From NCBI RefSeq assembly GCF_011326735.1, contig NZ_JAANCN010000002.1:62001-126000 (forward strand): a DNA stretch of 64,000 nt. The letters run 5' to 3'. Source of the DNA: Phycicoccus endophyticus. Lineage in GTDB: Bacteria; Actinomycetota; Actinomycetes; Actinomycetales; Dermatophilaceae. The notes under the pieces were generated by a model, which had not been told where the DNA came from, searched no databases, and saw only the letters and a list, made by a program, of their open reading frames with translations. Every line of letters starts with the position of its first letter. Positions within the stretch are counted from its first letter, which is position 1. The translations under genes and the position numbers were made by a program. Positions 53,534 to 61,879 of the stretch are shown piece by piece.

Positions 53534-54143
53534 GCCGAGCGACGAGGTACTGGACGCCGTAGGGGTCAGCGGCCTCGGCGGTGGCACACCGCAGGCCGGC
53601 CCGGCCGGCCCAGGCCGCCGCCGCGACCTGCAGGGGCGCGCGGCCGTGCATGAGCAGCGCGGCGCACAGGTCGGGGTCGAGGGCGAGCAGCCGCCCCGGG
53701 TCGGCCGCTCGCAGCGCGTCGAGGACCTCCTCGTCGAGGGCGAACGCCCGCGGGTCGAGGTGGCCGGGGGCCTTCTCGCCACGCCGGGCCGTGCCGTCGG
53801 CCACGACGACGAGCGTCGCCCCCGGGTGGCTGTGCGCCAGCCGCTCACCGGCGGTCCGGCACTCCGCCACCGGAGCGTCCCAGGCGACGACGACGGTGGC
53901 GCCCACGGTGGTCCCGGCGCGCTCGACCAGATGACGCCCGACCCGTTCTGCGAGGGGCGGACGCGTCCCGCGGGGCTCGCGGTCGGTGGCGGCGACGAGC
54001 ACGACGGATGCGGCACCGTCCTCGGCGACGGCCGCCCGCAGCGCGTCGACCGCCCGCTGCCGCCACGGCGCCCCCGCGTCCTGTCGCCCGGTGTACTCCG
54101 GCAGCAGCAGCGGGGCGCCGGGCACGACGACGAGCGAGGTCAC
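53520..54143 (-). CDS. Class III extradiol dioxygenase/MEMO-like protein
   Basis: A 207-aa protein related to the catalytic subunit fold of class III extradiol dioxygenases (LigB/MEMO-like). VVPGAPLLLPEYTGRQ opens the fold; VVVADGTARRGEKAPGHLDPRAF and LLMHGRAPLQVAAAAW are the recognisable later segments. The metal-ligand histidines of true dioxygenases are not all visible, so activity is doubtful. GTG 54143 overlaps the folP-like stop as GTGA. Its presence as the last gene after folP/gpgS is an actinobacterial arrangement; its role is unknown. Confidence 0.75.
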   Translation of the reverse strand: MTSLVVVPGAPLLLPEYTGRQDAGAPWRQRAVDALRAAVAEDGAASVVLVAATDREPRGTRPPLAERVGRHLVERAGTTVGATVVVAWDAPVAECRTAGERLAHSHPGATLVVVADGTARRGEKAPGHLDPRAFALDEEVLDALRAADPGRLLALDPDLCAALLMHGRAPLQVAAAAWAGRAGLRCATAEAADPYGVQYLVARLTGG

Positions 54144-55018
54144 GCCAGCCCCCGGACGGTCCGGGCCGGCGGCAGGTCGCCCGCGACGACCGAGACCATG
54201 TCGAGCACCTGACGGGTCTCCACCACCTCGTGCACCCGGTAGACCTGGGCGCCCTGCCACGCGCACAGCGCCGTCGCCGCGAGGGTGCCCGTGAGCCGCT
54301 CCCCGACCGGCAGGTCGAGCGCCTCCCCGACGAAGTCCTTGTTCGACAGTGACACGAGCACGGGCCAGCCGAGGGTCGTCAGCTCCTCGAGCCGTCGGGT
54401 CACCTCGAGCGAGTGCCACGTCGTCTTGCCGAAGTCGTGGGCGGGGTCGACGATCACCCGCTCGCGCTGCACGCCGGCGGCGACCGCGCGCTCGGCCTGC
54501 TCGAGCACCGAGGAGCGCACGTCGGCCACGACGTCGTCGTACTCGAGCCGGTGCGGACGGGTCCGGGGCGCCACGCCGCCGGTGTGCGTGCACACGAGCG
54601 CGGCACCGTACTCGGCTGCGACGGAGGGCAGCAGCGGGTCCGCTCCACCCCATGCGTCGTTGACCAGGTCGGCGCCGGCCGCGCAGGCGGCGCGGGCGAC
54701 CTCGCTGCGCCAGGTGTCGACGCTCACGACGAGGTCGGGGTGGGCCGAGCGCACGCGCTCGACGAACCCGACGACCCGCCGCTTCTCCTCCTCGACGTCG
54801 ACCTCGACCCCGGGCGCAGCCTTGACGCCGCCGATGTCGACGATGTCCGCACCCTCCTCGACGACCCGGTCGACGCGCTCGAGCGCCGCCTCCTCGGCCC
54901 AGGTGACGCCCTTGTCGTAGAACGAGTCCGGCGTGCGGTTGACGATCGCCATGACGAGCCGGGCACTCGGGGGGTACTCGTGCCGCCCGAGCCGCAGGGT
55001 GGCCCCTCGCACCGTCAT
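54140..55018 (-). CDS. folP2: Dihydropteroate synthase-like protein (FolP2 type)
   Basis: A 292-aa TIM-barrel protein of the dihydropteroate synthase family. Present are MAIVNRTPDSFYD near residue 23, ADIVDIGGVKAAPG, VSVDTWRSEVA, LVNDAWGG, VIVDPAHDFGKTTWHSLE and the C-terminal VYRVHEV. The loop usually reading SRKRFxG is SNKDFVG, and the usual pterin-site sequence is altered, as in FolP2 of mycobacteria, which lies next to gpgS as here and appears not to be the main folate enzyme. ATG 55018 overlaps the gpgS stop as ATGA. Confidence 0.87.
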   Translation of the reverse strand: MTVRGATLRLGRHEYPPSARLVMAIVNRTPDSFYDKGVTWAEEAALERVDRVVEEGADIVDIGGVKAAPGVEVDVEEEKRRVVGFVERVRSAHPDLVVSVDTWRSEVARAACAAGADLVNDAWGGADPLLPSVAAEYGAALVCTHTGGVAPRTRPHRLEYDDVVADVRSSVLEQAERAVAAGVQRERVIVDPAHDFGKTTWHSLEVTRRLEELTTLGWPVLVSLSNKDFVGEALDLPVGERLTGTLAATALCAWQGAQVYRVHEVVETRQVLDMVSVVAGDLPPARTVRGLA

Positions 55019-55953
55019 CCGCTCTCCTCACGTGCGCGCCCGTACCCCTCCACGGATGCGGCCGGCGGGCGCTCGGAGAGGTCGACCGCGCGGCGGCGGG
55101 GCGTGTGCCCCTCGGGCCCACGGTCGTACTGGGTCAACGTCGCGGACGGCTCGAAGACTCCCGCGCCGCCGTCCCGTCGCGCCTCGACCGCCGCGAGGAC
55201 CTGGAGGGCCATCGGGCCGAGGGTGTCGTGGCGGTGGTGGCGGTGGGCACGCCGGCCGAGGTCGACCTGGGCGATGGCCTCGGCCCCGTGGTGCGCCGCG
55301 GTGTCGAGGACCGCCGCGATCTCGACCCCGTAGCCGACGGGGACCGAGAACGTCTCGAAGGCCGTGCGGCGCACCGCCCACTCCCCGGCGAGCGGCTGGA
55401 CGAGCCCGGAGAGCTCCGGGTGGTGCAGGGCCAGCAGGGGACGGGCCACGAGCTCGGTCACCCGGCCACCGGCCTCCGCCTCGTCCCCGTCCGCCCCGAG
55501 CAGCGGGCGGTCGTACACCGCCTTGACGAGCACGACCCCGGGGTCGGTGAGCAGCGGCCCGAGCAGCCCCGGGACGAAGTGCGGCCCCCACTGGAGCAGG
55601 TCGGCGTCGAGGAAGACGAGCAGGTCCCCGCTCGTCACGTGCAGCGACTTCCACAGGGCCTCCCCCTTGCCGGTGGCCGGCCCGAGGCGGGGGTGCACCT
55701 GCGCCGCGGCGTGGACCCGCGCGCCGGCCGCCCGCGCGACCTCGGCGGTGCGGTCCGTGGAGTCGGAGTCGAGGACGACGAGCTCGTCGACGAGCGGCAG
55801 CCCCTCGACCCAGGCGTTGCGGACCACGCGGACGATGTCGCCGACGGTCTCCTCCTCGTCGCGAGCCGGCAGGACGACGCTCACCGTCGTCGACCCCTTG
55901 GCCGCGAGCAGCGCCTCGGGCGCGGCGGGCACCTCGACCGGACGGACGGGCAT
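55015..55953 (-). CDS. gpgS: Glucosyl-3-phosphoglycerate synthase
   Basis: A 312-aa GT-A (GT81) glycosyltransferase that joins NDP-glucose to 3-phosphoglycerate, the first step to glucosylglycerate and methylglucose lipopolysaccharide. TTVSVVLPARDEEETVGDIV is near residue 22 and ELVVLDSDSTDRTAEVARAA follows. The UDP loop is GPATGKGEALWKSL, the metal motif VFLDADL, then PLAGEWAVRRTAFE and GYGVEIAAVLDTA. The neighbour folP2 on the 3' side repeats the mycobacterial order. ATG 55953 shares a base with the DoxX stop (TGATG). Confidence 0.93.
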   Translation of the reverse strand: MPVRPVEVPAAPEALLAAKGSTTVSVVLPARDEEETVGDIVRVVRNAWVEGLPLVDELVVLDSDSTDRTAEVARAAGARVHAAAQVHPRLGPATGKGEALWKSLHVTSGDLLVFLDADLLQWGPHFVPGLLGPLLTDPGVVLVKAVYDRPLLGADGDEAEAGGRVTELVARPLLALHHPELSGLVQPLAGEWAVRRTAFETFSVPVGYGVEIAAVLDTAAHHGAEAIAQVDLGRRAHRHHRHDTLGPMALQVLAAVEARRDGGAGVFEPSATLTQYDRGPEGHTPRRRAVDLSERPPAASVEGYGRAREESG

Positions 55954-56450
55954 CAGCCCTCGTCGGGGACGGGGCGGTGGAAGACCGCGAGCAGCCCGCC
56001 CGCGGCGAGCAGCCCGACCACCGCGGCAGCCAGACCCCACCACGGACCCGAGGTCGTCAGGTCGAGCACGGCGTCGAGCGACCACCCGCCGGGCCCGGTG
56101 ACGGCGAGCGCGAGGGCACACACGGCCACGAGCAGGACGTACTCCCAGCCGCCGCGGAAGACGAAGTAGCCCTTGCCCCGGTGGTCAGTGAGCCCGGCCA
56201 CGGTCATCAGCCCGACCACCGCGGCCACCGCCGGGCCGGTGAGCAGGCCGAGTGTCACGAGCACCCCGGCGCCCATCTCGGTGACCGCGGCCACCCGGGC
56301 GTGCAGCCACCCCGGGCGCAGCCCGAGCGCCTCGAACCACCCGGCCGTGCCGCTCAGCCCACCGCCGCCCCACACCTTGTTCGCGCCGTGGGCGAGCAGC
56401 ATGGGCCCGAGGGCGAGGCGCAGCACGAGCATCCCGAGGTCGAGGTCCAT
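55953..56450 (-). CDS. DoxX family membrane protein
   Basis: A 165-aa four-helix protein of the DoxX family. LGMLVLRLALGPMLLAHGANKVWGGGG, i.e. residues 5-31, is the family signature; FEALGLRPGWLHARVAAVTEMGAGVLVTLGL (positions 40-70) and KGYFVFRGGWEYVLLVAVCAL follow. DoxX proteins are linked to quinone or redox homeostasis at the membrane. ATG 56450 is chosen with GGAG upstream; the GTG at 56510 lies inside the -10 TAGAGT and cannot be the start. It heads the DoxX-gpgS-folP2-MEMO operon. Confidence 0.9.
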   Translation of the reverse strand: MDLDLGMLVLRLALGPMLLAHGANKVWGGGGLSGTAGWFEALGLRPGWLHARVAAVTEMGAGVLVTLGLLTGPAVAAVVGLMTVAGLTDHRGKGYFVFRGGWEYVLLVAVCALALAVTGPGGWSLDAVLDLTTSGPWWGLAAAVVGLLAAGGLLAVFHRPVPDEG

Positions 56451-56541
56451 GCCGCTCCGTCCGCGTCGCCCGCGTCCGCGGGGGCCCGTCGGTGCCGGGC
56501 CGCGGCTCACTCTAGGCGGCCGGCCGCCCGGGCGCCGCGGG

Positions 56542-57351
56542 TCAGGGGCGCTCGAGCAGCGAGGCCATCCTCCGCGCGACGGTGTCGGTCGCCCGCCGGG
56601 GCGAGAGCCGCGAGAGCAGGTCCATCATCCGGGCGTCCCTGCCGATGACGACCCGGAACCGGCCCGCCTCCAGGCCCCCGATGACCTGCCGTGCCGCGTC
56701 CTGCGGGGTCGTCAGCGTCGTCGCGGAGGCCTCGGCGTCCGCCCCGGCCGGGGCGTCCACGCCGGAGTTGTCCGTGATGTGGGTCGCGACCCCACCGGGG
56801 AAGACGACGGTCACCGCGACCGGTGTGCCGCGTAGCTCGGCGTAGAGCGCCTCGGTGAAGAGCATGACCGCGGCCTTGCTCGCCCCGTAGACCGCCTGCC
56901 CCGGTACGGGGACGAGCGCCCCCATGCTCGAGACGTTGACGATGCTCGCGGCCGGCCGCGCGAGGAGCAGCGGCAGGAAGGCGCGCACGGTGGCGACCGT
57001 GCCGCCGAAGTTGACGCCCATGACCTTCTCGATGACCGCCGGCTCGAGGTCGGCGACCCGCACGAACGGCTGGATGATGCCGGCGACGTTGAGCAGGCCG
57101 TCCACCTGGCCGTGCGCGGCGAGCACCGCCTCCGGCAGGGCGGCGACGGCCTCGGCGTCCGTGACGTCGAGCGGATGCCGACTCAGCCGCTCGGCGGCCG
57201 TGCCGGCGAGCCCCGCCGTCTCCTCCAGGCCGTCGGCGCGCAGGTCGACCGCGGCGACCCGGGCTCCCCGCTCGAGGAGCGCGAGCACGACCTCGCGCCC
57301 GATCCCGTTGCCACCGCCGGTGACGACGAAGGTGTGACCGGTGACCTGCAT
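56542..57351 (-). CDS. SDR family oxidoreductase
   Basis: A 269-aa classical short-chain dehydrogenase. The cofactor motif TGGGNGIGREV is near residue 11; Asp36 in VAAVDLRAD suggests NAD preference. NVAG is near 89, and the catalytic Ser and YxxxK lie in VNVSSMGALVPVPGQAVYGASKAAV. ATG 57351 has GGAGGAAGG upstream. It lies 22 nt after the KstD-like gene and is probably co-transcribed with it and controlled by the divergent TetR. The substrate is unknown; a hydroxysteroid or other cyclic alcohol would suit the neighbour. Confidence 0.9.
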   Translation of the reverse strand: MQVTGHTFVVTGGGNGIGREVVLALLERGARVAAVDLRADGLEETAGLAGTAAERLSRHPLDVTDAEAVAALPEAVLAAHGQVDGLLNVAGIIQPFVRVADLEPAVIEKVMGVNFGGTVATVRAFLPLLLARPAASIVNVSSMGALVPVPGQAVYGASKAAVMLFTEALYAELRGTPVAVTVVFPGGVATHITDNSGVDAPAGADAEASATTLTTPQDAARQVIGGLEAGRFRVVIGRDARMMDLLSRLSPRRATDTVARRMASLLERP

Positions 57352-57373
57352 GTCCGTCCCTTCCTCCGACGGG

Positions 57374-59026
57374 TCACCCGCGCGCGGCGAGGTGCCGCGC
57401 CGCGAGGTGGCCGAAGACGAGCGCCGGGCCGAGGGTCGACCCCGGGCCGGGGTAGGTGTGGCCCATGACCGAGGCGCTGCAGTTGCCCGCAGCGTAGAGG
57501 CCGGGGATGACCGAGCCGTCCGGGCGCAGCGCGCGCGCGTGCTCGTCGGTGACGACGCCGCCCTTGGTGCCGAGGTCTCCGGGGACGACCTCGATCGCGG
57601 TGAACGGCCCCTTCTCGAGCGGCCCGAGGTTGGGGTTGGGGTGGACGGTCGGGTCGCCGTAGTAGCGGTCGTAGGCGGAGTTGCCGCGCCCGAAGTCGTG
57701 GTCGACCCCGGTGCGCGCGAAGCCGTTGAACCGCTCGACGGTGTCGGCCAGGGCCGCGGGGTCGACCCCGATCCGCTCGGCGAGCGCGGCGAGCGTGGGT
57801 GCCCGGTGGAGGATGCCCGCGGCGCGCATCCGCCGGGCCACCCGCGGGTCCATCGCGTAGGAGCGCAGGTAGCGGCGGGCGTGCCGCCGGTCGGTGACCA
57901 TCCAGAAGCGCCCGGGCACGCTCTCGCGGCGCTCGAGCATGTGGTGGCCGAGGTCGACGTAGGACTCGGACTCGTTGGCGAACCGGCGGCCCGAGGCGTC
58001 GACGATGAGCGAGTACGGCACCGAGCGCTCGCTGACCATGAAGCCGGCGTTGTCCTCCGGCCCGGCCGGGGGGACCGAGCCGCCCCACCAGGCGTCGTCC
58101 ATGAGGTCGGTCCCGGCGCCGACCTTCTCGGCGGCCTCGATGGCGCCGCCGAGGTTGGACGCGGCACCGGAGGACCAGCTGCCGTCGACCCCCTGGTGGC
58201 GCCGGCGCAGCTCGGCGTCGTGGTCGAAGCCACCGGCGGCGAGCACGACGCCGCGGCTCGCGGTGACGGTGACCGGACGGCCGTCCCGAGTCACCCGGAC
58301 ACCGACGACGCGGCCGTCCTCGACGAGCAGCTCCTCGAGCGGGCTGGAGAGCCACACCGGCGTGCCCTGGCGCTGGACGACCTCCATGAGGGCGGCCGTG
58401 AGCCCGGCCCCCATCCCGACCCGCCACTCGCGGCGGGCGGCCATCGCGGCGACCCGCCCGGCCACCCGGGCGCCGCGAGCCATCCCGCCGGCGGTGGACC
58501 AGGCGCGCTGGAGCAGCCAGAAGTCGTCGGTCATCACCGGAGCCGGCACCCCGTCGCTCCGCCCGCGCGAGGTCGACCACCACGGGCCGAGCCGGCGCAC
58601 GTCGACCGGGTGGACCTCGATGGCCCGGCCGATCTTGCCGCCGGGCAGCTCCGGGTAGTAGTCGGGGTAGTCGGCGGCCCGGGCGAACCGCAGGCCCAGC
58701 CGCTCGAGCAGCTCGACGAGGGGGGTCACGCCGTCGACGAAGGCCTCCTTGCGGGCCCGGGAGGTGGCCGGGCCGGCGTGGCCCACCGTCTGCTCGAGGT
58801 ACTCCAGCGCCTCCGCCCGGGAGTCGCCGGCGCCGGCGCGCCGCATCAGCGGGTTGTCCGGCAGCCACACGCCCCCGCCGGACATCGCCGAGCTGCCGCC
58901 CCACCGCTCGGAGGCCTCGAGGACGAGGACCGACAGCCCCGCGTCCGCCGCCGTCACGGCGGCGCCCAGGGCGGCCGCACCGCTTCCCGCGACGACGACG
59001 TCGTACTCGTGCTCGCTGGTGGTCAT
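57374..59026 (-). CDS. FAD-binding dehydrogenase, 3-ketosteroid dehydrogenase-like
   Basis: A 550-aa flavoprotein of the fumarate reductase/3-ketosteroid-delta1-dehydrogenase group. The FAD motif DVVVAGSGAAALGAAVTAADAG is at residues 9-30, then WGGSSAMSGGGVWLPDN; mid-protein SVPYSLIVDASGRRFANE; and the C-terminal GHTYPGPGSTLGPALVFGHLAA that supplies the KstD active-site Tyr and Gly. It probably dehydrogenates a cyclic 3-ketone in steroid-like catabolism. No other sterol genes are in the window, so the substrate is open. ATG 59026 has GAGGAG upstream; -10 TAGGTT at 59056-59051. Confidence 0.87.
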   Translation of the reverse strand: MTTSEHEYDVVVAGSGAAALGAAVTAADAGLSVLVLEASERWGGSSAMSGGGVWLPDNPLMRRAGAGDSRAEALEYLEQTVGHAGPATSRARKEAFVDGVTPLVELLERLGLRFARAADYPDYYPELPGGKIGRAIEVHPVDVRRLGPWWSTSRGRSDGVPAPVMTDDFWLLQRAWSTAGGMARGARVAGRVAAMAARREWRVGMGAGLTAALMEVVQRQGTPVWLSSPLEELLVEDGRVVGVRVTRDGRPVTVTASRGVVLAAGGFDHDAELRRRHQGVDGSWSSGAASNLGGAIEAAEKVGAGTDLMDDAWWGGSVPPAGPEDNAGFMVSERSVPYSLIVDASGRRFANESESYVDLGHHMLERRESVPGRFWMVTDRRHARRYLRSYAMDPRVARRMRAAGILHRAPTLAALAERIGVDPAALADTVERFNGFARTGVDHDFGRGNSAYDRYYGDPTVHPNPNLGPLEKGPFTAIEVVPGDLGTKGGVVTDEHARALRPDGSVIPGLYAAGNCSASVMGHTYPGPGSTLGPALVFGHLAARHLAARG

Positions 59027-59055
59027 CTGGCTACTCCTCGCTCGGCGCCGAACCT

Positions 59056-59075
59056 ACCGGACACCACTGTCCGGT
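59056..59075. promoter_or_regulatory. Operator between the KstD-like and TetR genes
   Basis: Perfect ACCGGACA-N4-TGTCCGGT inverted repeat. It touches the -10 (TAGGTT) of the leftward gene and covers the -35 region of the rightward TetR promoter (-10 TACAGT, 59078-59083). Confidence 0.7.
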
Positions 59076-59089
59076 TGTACAGTCCCAGC

Positions 59090-59788
59090 ATGACGCCCCC
59101 GCCGAGGACCCGCAAGGCCGTCCCGGAGGCAGCGGGCGCCGTCGGGCGACGGGCGAACCGAGGGCCGGCGGCCGCAGCGGCCAACCGCGAGCGCCTCCTG
59201 CTCGCCGCCCGCCGGCTCTTCGCCTCCCAGGGCTACCGGGTGCCGCTGAGCGCGGTGGCCCGGGAGGCCGGGGTGGGCCAGGGGGTCCTCTACCGGCACT
59301 TCCCGACCCGGCTCTCGCTCGCCGTCGCCGCGTTCGAGGAGAACATCGACGAGCTCGAGCAGCTCGCCGACCGCGACCCGGGGCCGGGCGGCTTCCTCGC
59401 CCTGTGGGGTCGGACGGTCGAGACGCTGCTGGAGTCCACCGCGCTCGTCGAGCTCGTCGCCGACGCCGGGGAGGCCGAGGAGTCCCGGTCCGCGGCGGAG
59501 CGGATGGCCGAGGTCTTCGCCGGCCCCCTCGAGCGTGCCCGGGCCGCCGGGGTCGTGCGCCCGGAGCTGACCGTCGAGGACGTCCTGCTCGTCGTGCGGA
59601 TGCTCCACGGGCTCGCGGTGACCGGGCCCACGACGTCGTCGCTGGCCGCCGAGACCCACCGGGCGCTGTGGCTGCTCGACCCGGCACTGGCCGCGCCCCT
59701 CGACGGCGCCGCGGGCGGCCCACGCGGGGCGTCGGACGGCGCCGTCGGTACCCTGCCGACCGTCGGCCGCCGTGGCGTCAGCCGCTGA
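59090..59788 (+). CDS. TetR family transcriptional regulator
   Basis: A 232-aa regulator with the N-terminal helix-turn-helix: ANRERLLLAARRLFASQGY, then VPLSAVAREAGVGQGVLYRHFPTRLSL (residues about 32-75). The ligand domain is generic, with a long Ala/Gly tail. ATG 59090 is 6 nt after TACAGT, so leaderless. It probably represses the divergent dehydrogenase/SDR pair through the palindrome at 59056-59075. Its 3' end overlaps the convergent MarR gene by 11 nt. Confidence 0.9.
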   Translation: MTPPPRTRKAVPEAAGAVGRRANRGPAAAAANRERLLLAARRLFASQGYRVPLSAVAREAGVGQGVLYRHFPTRLSLAVAAFEENIDELEQLADRDPGPGGFLALWGRTVETLLESTALVELVADAGEAEESRSAAERMAEVFAGPLERARAAGVVRPELTVEDVLLVVRMLHGLAVTGPTTSSLAAETHRALWLLDPALAAPLDGAAGGPRGASDGAVGTLPTVGRRGVSR

Positions 59789-60266
59789 GGTCGCCGCCCG
59801 CCTCCTGCTCCCAGGGCCGGCCGGCAACCACGTCGCCGTAGGCCGAGACGACCCGCTCGAGGTCCTCGAGCAGGGTCGCGCGCGCGGCCGGGTCCAGGCC
59901 GGCGAGCGCCTGGCGGAAGATCCCCAGGTGGAGGGCACGGTCGCGCTCGAAGCGGGCCTGGCCGTCCTCGGTCGCTGCGACGACGTGGGCGGCCTGCCCC
60001 GGTTCACGCCGCCGGGTCAGGAGGCCGGCCGCGAGAGCCGCGTTGACCTGCCGGTTGACGGTGGACTGCTCGAGGCTGAGGTCCTCGGAGACCTCCCGCA
60101 GGGTCCGCGGGCGGCGGTCCTGGAAGAGCCACATGAGGCGCTGGTCGGCGTGGCCGAGGCGTGCGTGCTGCTCGACGACGCGGCGGGAGTGGTCGAGGAT
60201 GCCGAGCAGCCAGGCCAGGCGCATCTCGGGGGTCATCGGGCCGGGCCGACGAGCACGCGCGCCCAT
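59778..60266 (-). CDS. MarR family transcriptional regulator
   Basis: A 162-aa winged-helix regulator. Dimerisation helix RLAWLLGILDHSRRVVEQH, then RTLREVSEDLSLEQSTVNRQVNAALAAGLLTRR, i.e. residues 54-86, as the DNA-reading helix and wing. ATG 60266 has GGAGGTGA about 4 nt upstream. It is divergent from a DHA2 drug exporter and the gap carries two related palindromes, so it is the probable repressor of both genes, relieved by a substrate of the pump. Confidence 0.88.
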   Translation of the reverse strand: MGARARRPGPMTPEMRLAWLLGILDHSRRVVEQHARLGHADQRLMWLFQDRRPRTLREVSEDLSLEQSTVNRQVNAALAAGLLTRRREPGQAAHVVAATEDGQARFERDRALHLGIFRQALAGLDPAARATLLEDLERVVSAYGDVVAGRPWEQEAGGDLSG

Positions 60267-60304
60267 GCGTCACCTCCGTGCGGGTTTGGGTCCTCGGAGC
60301 CTGG

Positions 60305-60350
60305 TGTGTACTCTACACATGACGGCGATATGTAGTTTACATATCGCCGT
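60305..60350. promoter_or_regulatory. Twin MarR operators, one a 29-bp perfect palindrome
   Basis: Site 1 TGTGTA-CTC-TACACA (60305-60319). Site 2 centred on TATGTA-GTT-TACATA, extended to perfect 13-bp arms starting ACGGCG and ending CGCCGT (60322-60350). Centres are 24 bp apart. Shared core TRTGTA-N3-TACAYA. AT-rich against the surroundings and covering the intergenic promoters. Confidence 0.8.
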
Positions 60351-60369
60351 GACCACTCCAGGAGAACCC

Positions 60370-61863
60370 ATGACCACCTCAGCGCCCGAGGCCGCGGCAC
60401 CCGCGCCGGCCCACCGCTTCCCACCCCTGCTCGTCATCGTCGTGCTCGGCTTCGGCAGCCTCGCCGGCGCGCTCATGCAGTCCCTCGTCATCCCCATCCA
60501 GAGCGAGATGCCGGAGCTGCTGCACACCGACGCCGGCAACGCCTCGTGGGCGATCACCGCGACCCTGCTCGCCGCTGCGGTGACGATGCCGGTGACCGGC
60601 CGGCTCGCGGACATGGTCGGCAAGAAGCGCGTCCTCGTGGCCTCCGCGGCCGTGCTCGTCGTCGGGTCGCTCGTCGCCGCCCTGTCGAGCTCGGTGGTTC
60701 CCTTCCTCACCGGCCGGGCCCTCCAGGGCGTCGCCATGGGGTACATCCCGGTCGCGATCAGCTTCGTGCGCGAGGTCGCACCGCCGGCCCGCCGCGCCGG
60801 CGCGGTGGCCGCGATCTCGGCCACCCTCGGCGTCGGCGGCGCACTCGGCCTGCCGCTCGCGGCGTGGATCGCCCAGGACTACTCCTGGCACGGCCTGTTC
60901 TGGCTCTCGAGCGCCCTGGCCCTCGTCGTCCTCGTCCTCACCGTCGTCGTCGTCCCCGGCATCCACGACGAGCACCCGGCCCACCTCGACCTTCTCGGCA
61001 TCGCCGGCCTCGCCGTCGGGCTCTCCGCCGTGCTCGTCGCCGTGAGCAAGGGCAGCGAGTGGGGCTGGAGCGCCGGACGCACCCTGGCCATGCTCGTCGG
61101 TGGCGTCGTCGTCCTCCTCGGCTGGGCCTGGTACCAGCTGCGCCACGAGGACCCGATCGTCGACCTGCGCACGACCGCACGGCGGCCCATCCTCTTCACC
61201 AACCTCGCGGCCGTCCTCATCGGGTTCGGGATGATGGCGCAGTCGATCGTCGTGCCGCAGCTGCTCGAGATGCCGGAGGCCACGGGCTACGGGCTCGGGC
61301 AGTCGATCCTCGAGGCGGGCCTGTGGATGGCCCCGGCCGGGCTGATGATGCTGCTCTTCGCCCCGGTCTCCAGCGGGCTGATCAACCACGTCGGCGCCCG
61401 GGTCACCCTCTCGGTGGGTGCCGTCGTCCTCGCCGTCGGGTACGTCGTCGCGCTCTTCCTCATGTCCGCCCCCTGGCAGCTCATGGTCGCCTCGCTCGTC
61501 GCCTCGGCCGGTGTCGGCATCGGCTATGCCGCGATGCCGACGCTCGTCCTCGACAACGCGCCGGAGTCCGAGGCCGGGTCGAGTGTCGGGGTCAACACGC
61601 TGATGCGCTCGGTCGGCACGACGGTCGCCGGTGCGGTCATGGCCGCGGTGCTCACGAGCGACACCCAGGCACTCGGCGCGGGGCTGCCGACGGTGCCCAC
61701 CGAGCACGCGTTCCAGGTGTGCTTCGTCGTCGGGGCCGTTGCCGCCCTCGCCGGCGCGCTCGTCGCCCTGCTCGTCCCGCGACGCGGGTCGGAGGTGCCG
61801 GCCACGACGCCGAGCACCGCGGAGCCGGCGCCCGCGCCGGCCGGGGCCCTGCCACAGGGCTGA
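60370..61863 (+). CDS. MFS transporter, DHA2 (EmrB/QacA-like) drug exporter
   Basis: A 497-aa proton-driven exporter with about 14 helices. It has the motif A loop GRLADMVGKKRVLV near residue 80, motif B RALQGVAMGYIPVAISFV, and motif C GGALGLPLAAWIAQDYSWHGLFW near residue 165, all typical of the DHA2 family. GAGLWMAPAGLMMLLFAP and GSSVGVNTLMRSVGTTVAGAV are conserved later. ATG 60370 has CAGGAG upstream. It is under probable MarR control from the divergent gene. Substrates cannot be read. Confidence 0.92.
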   Translation: MTTSAPEAAAPAPAHRFPPLLVIVVLGFGSLAGALMQSLVIPIQSEMPELLHTDAGNASWAITATLLAAAVTMPVTGRLADMVGKKRVLVASAAVLVVGSLVAALSSSVVPFLTGRALQGVAMGYIPVAISFVREVAPPARRAGAVAAISATLGVGGALGLPLAAWIAQDYSWHGLFWLSSALALVVLVLTVVVVPGIHDEHPAHLDLLGIAGLAVGLSAVLVAVSKGSEWGWSAGRTLAMLVGGVVVLLGWAWYQLRHEDPIVDLRTTARRPILFTNLAAVLIGFGMMAQSIVVPQLLEMPEATGYGLGQSILEAGLWMAPAGLMMLLFAPVSSGLINHVGARVTLSVGAVVLAVGYVVALFLMSAPWQLMVASLVASAGVGIGYAAMPTLVLDNAPESEAGSSVGVNTLMRSVGTTVAGAVMAAVLTSDTQALGAGLPTVPTEHAFQVCFVVGAVAALAGALVALLVPRRGSEVPATTPSTAEPAPAPAGALPQG

Positions 61864-61879
61864 CCCGCCCGCGCTGCCG

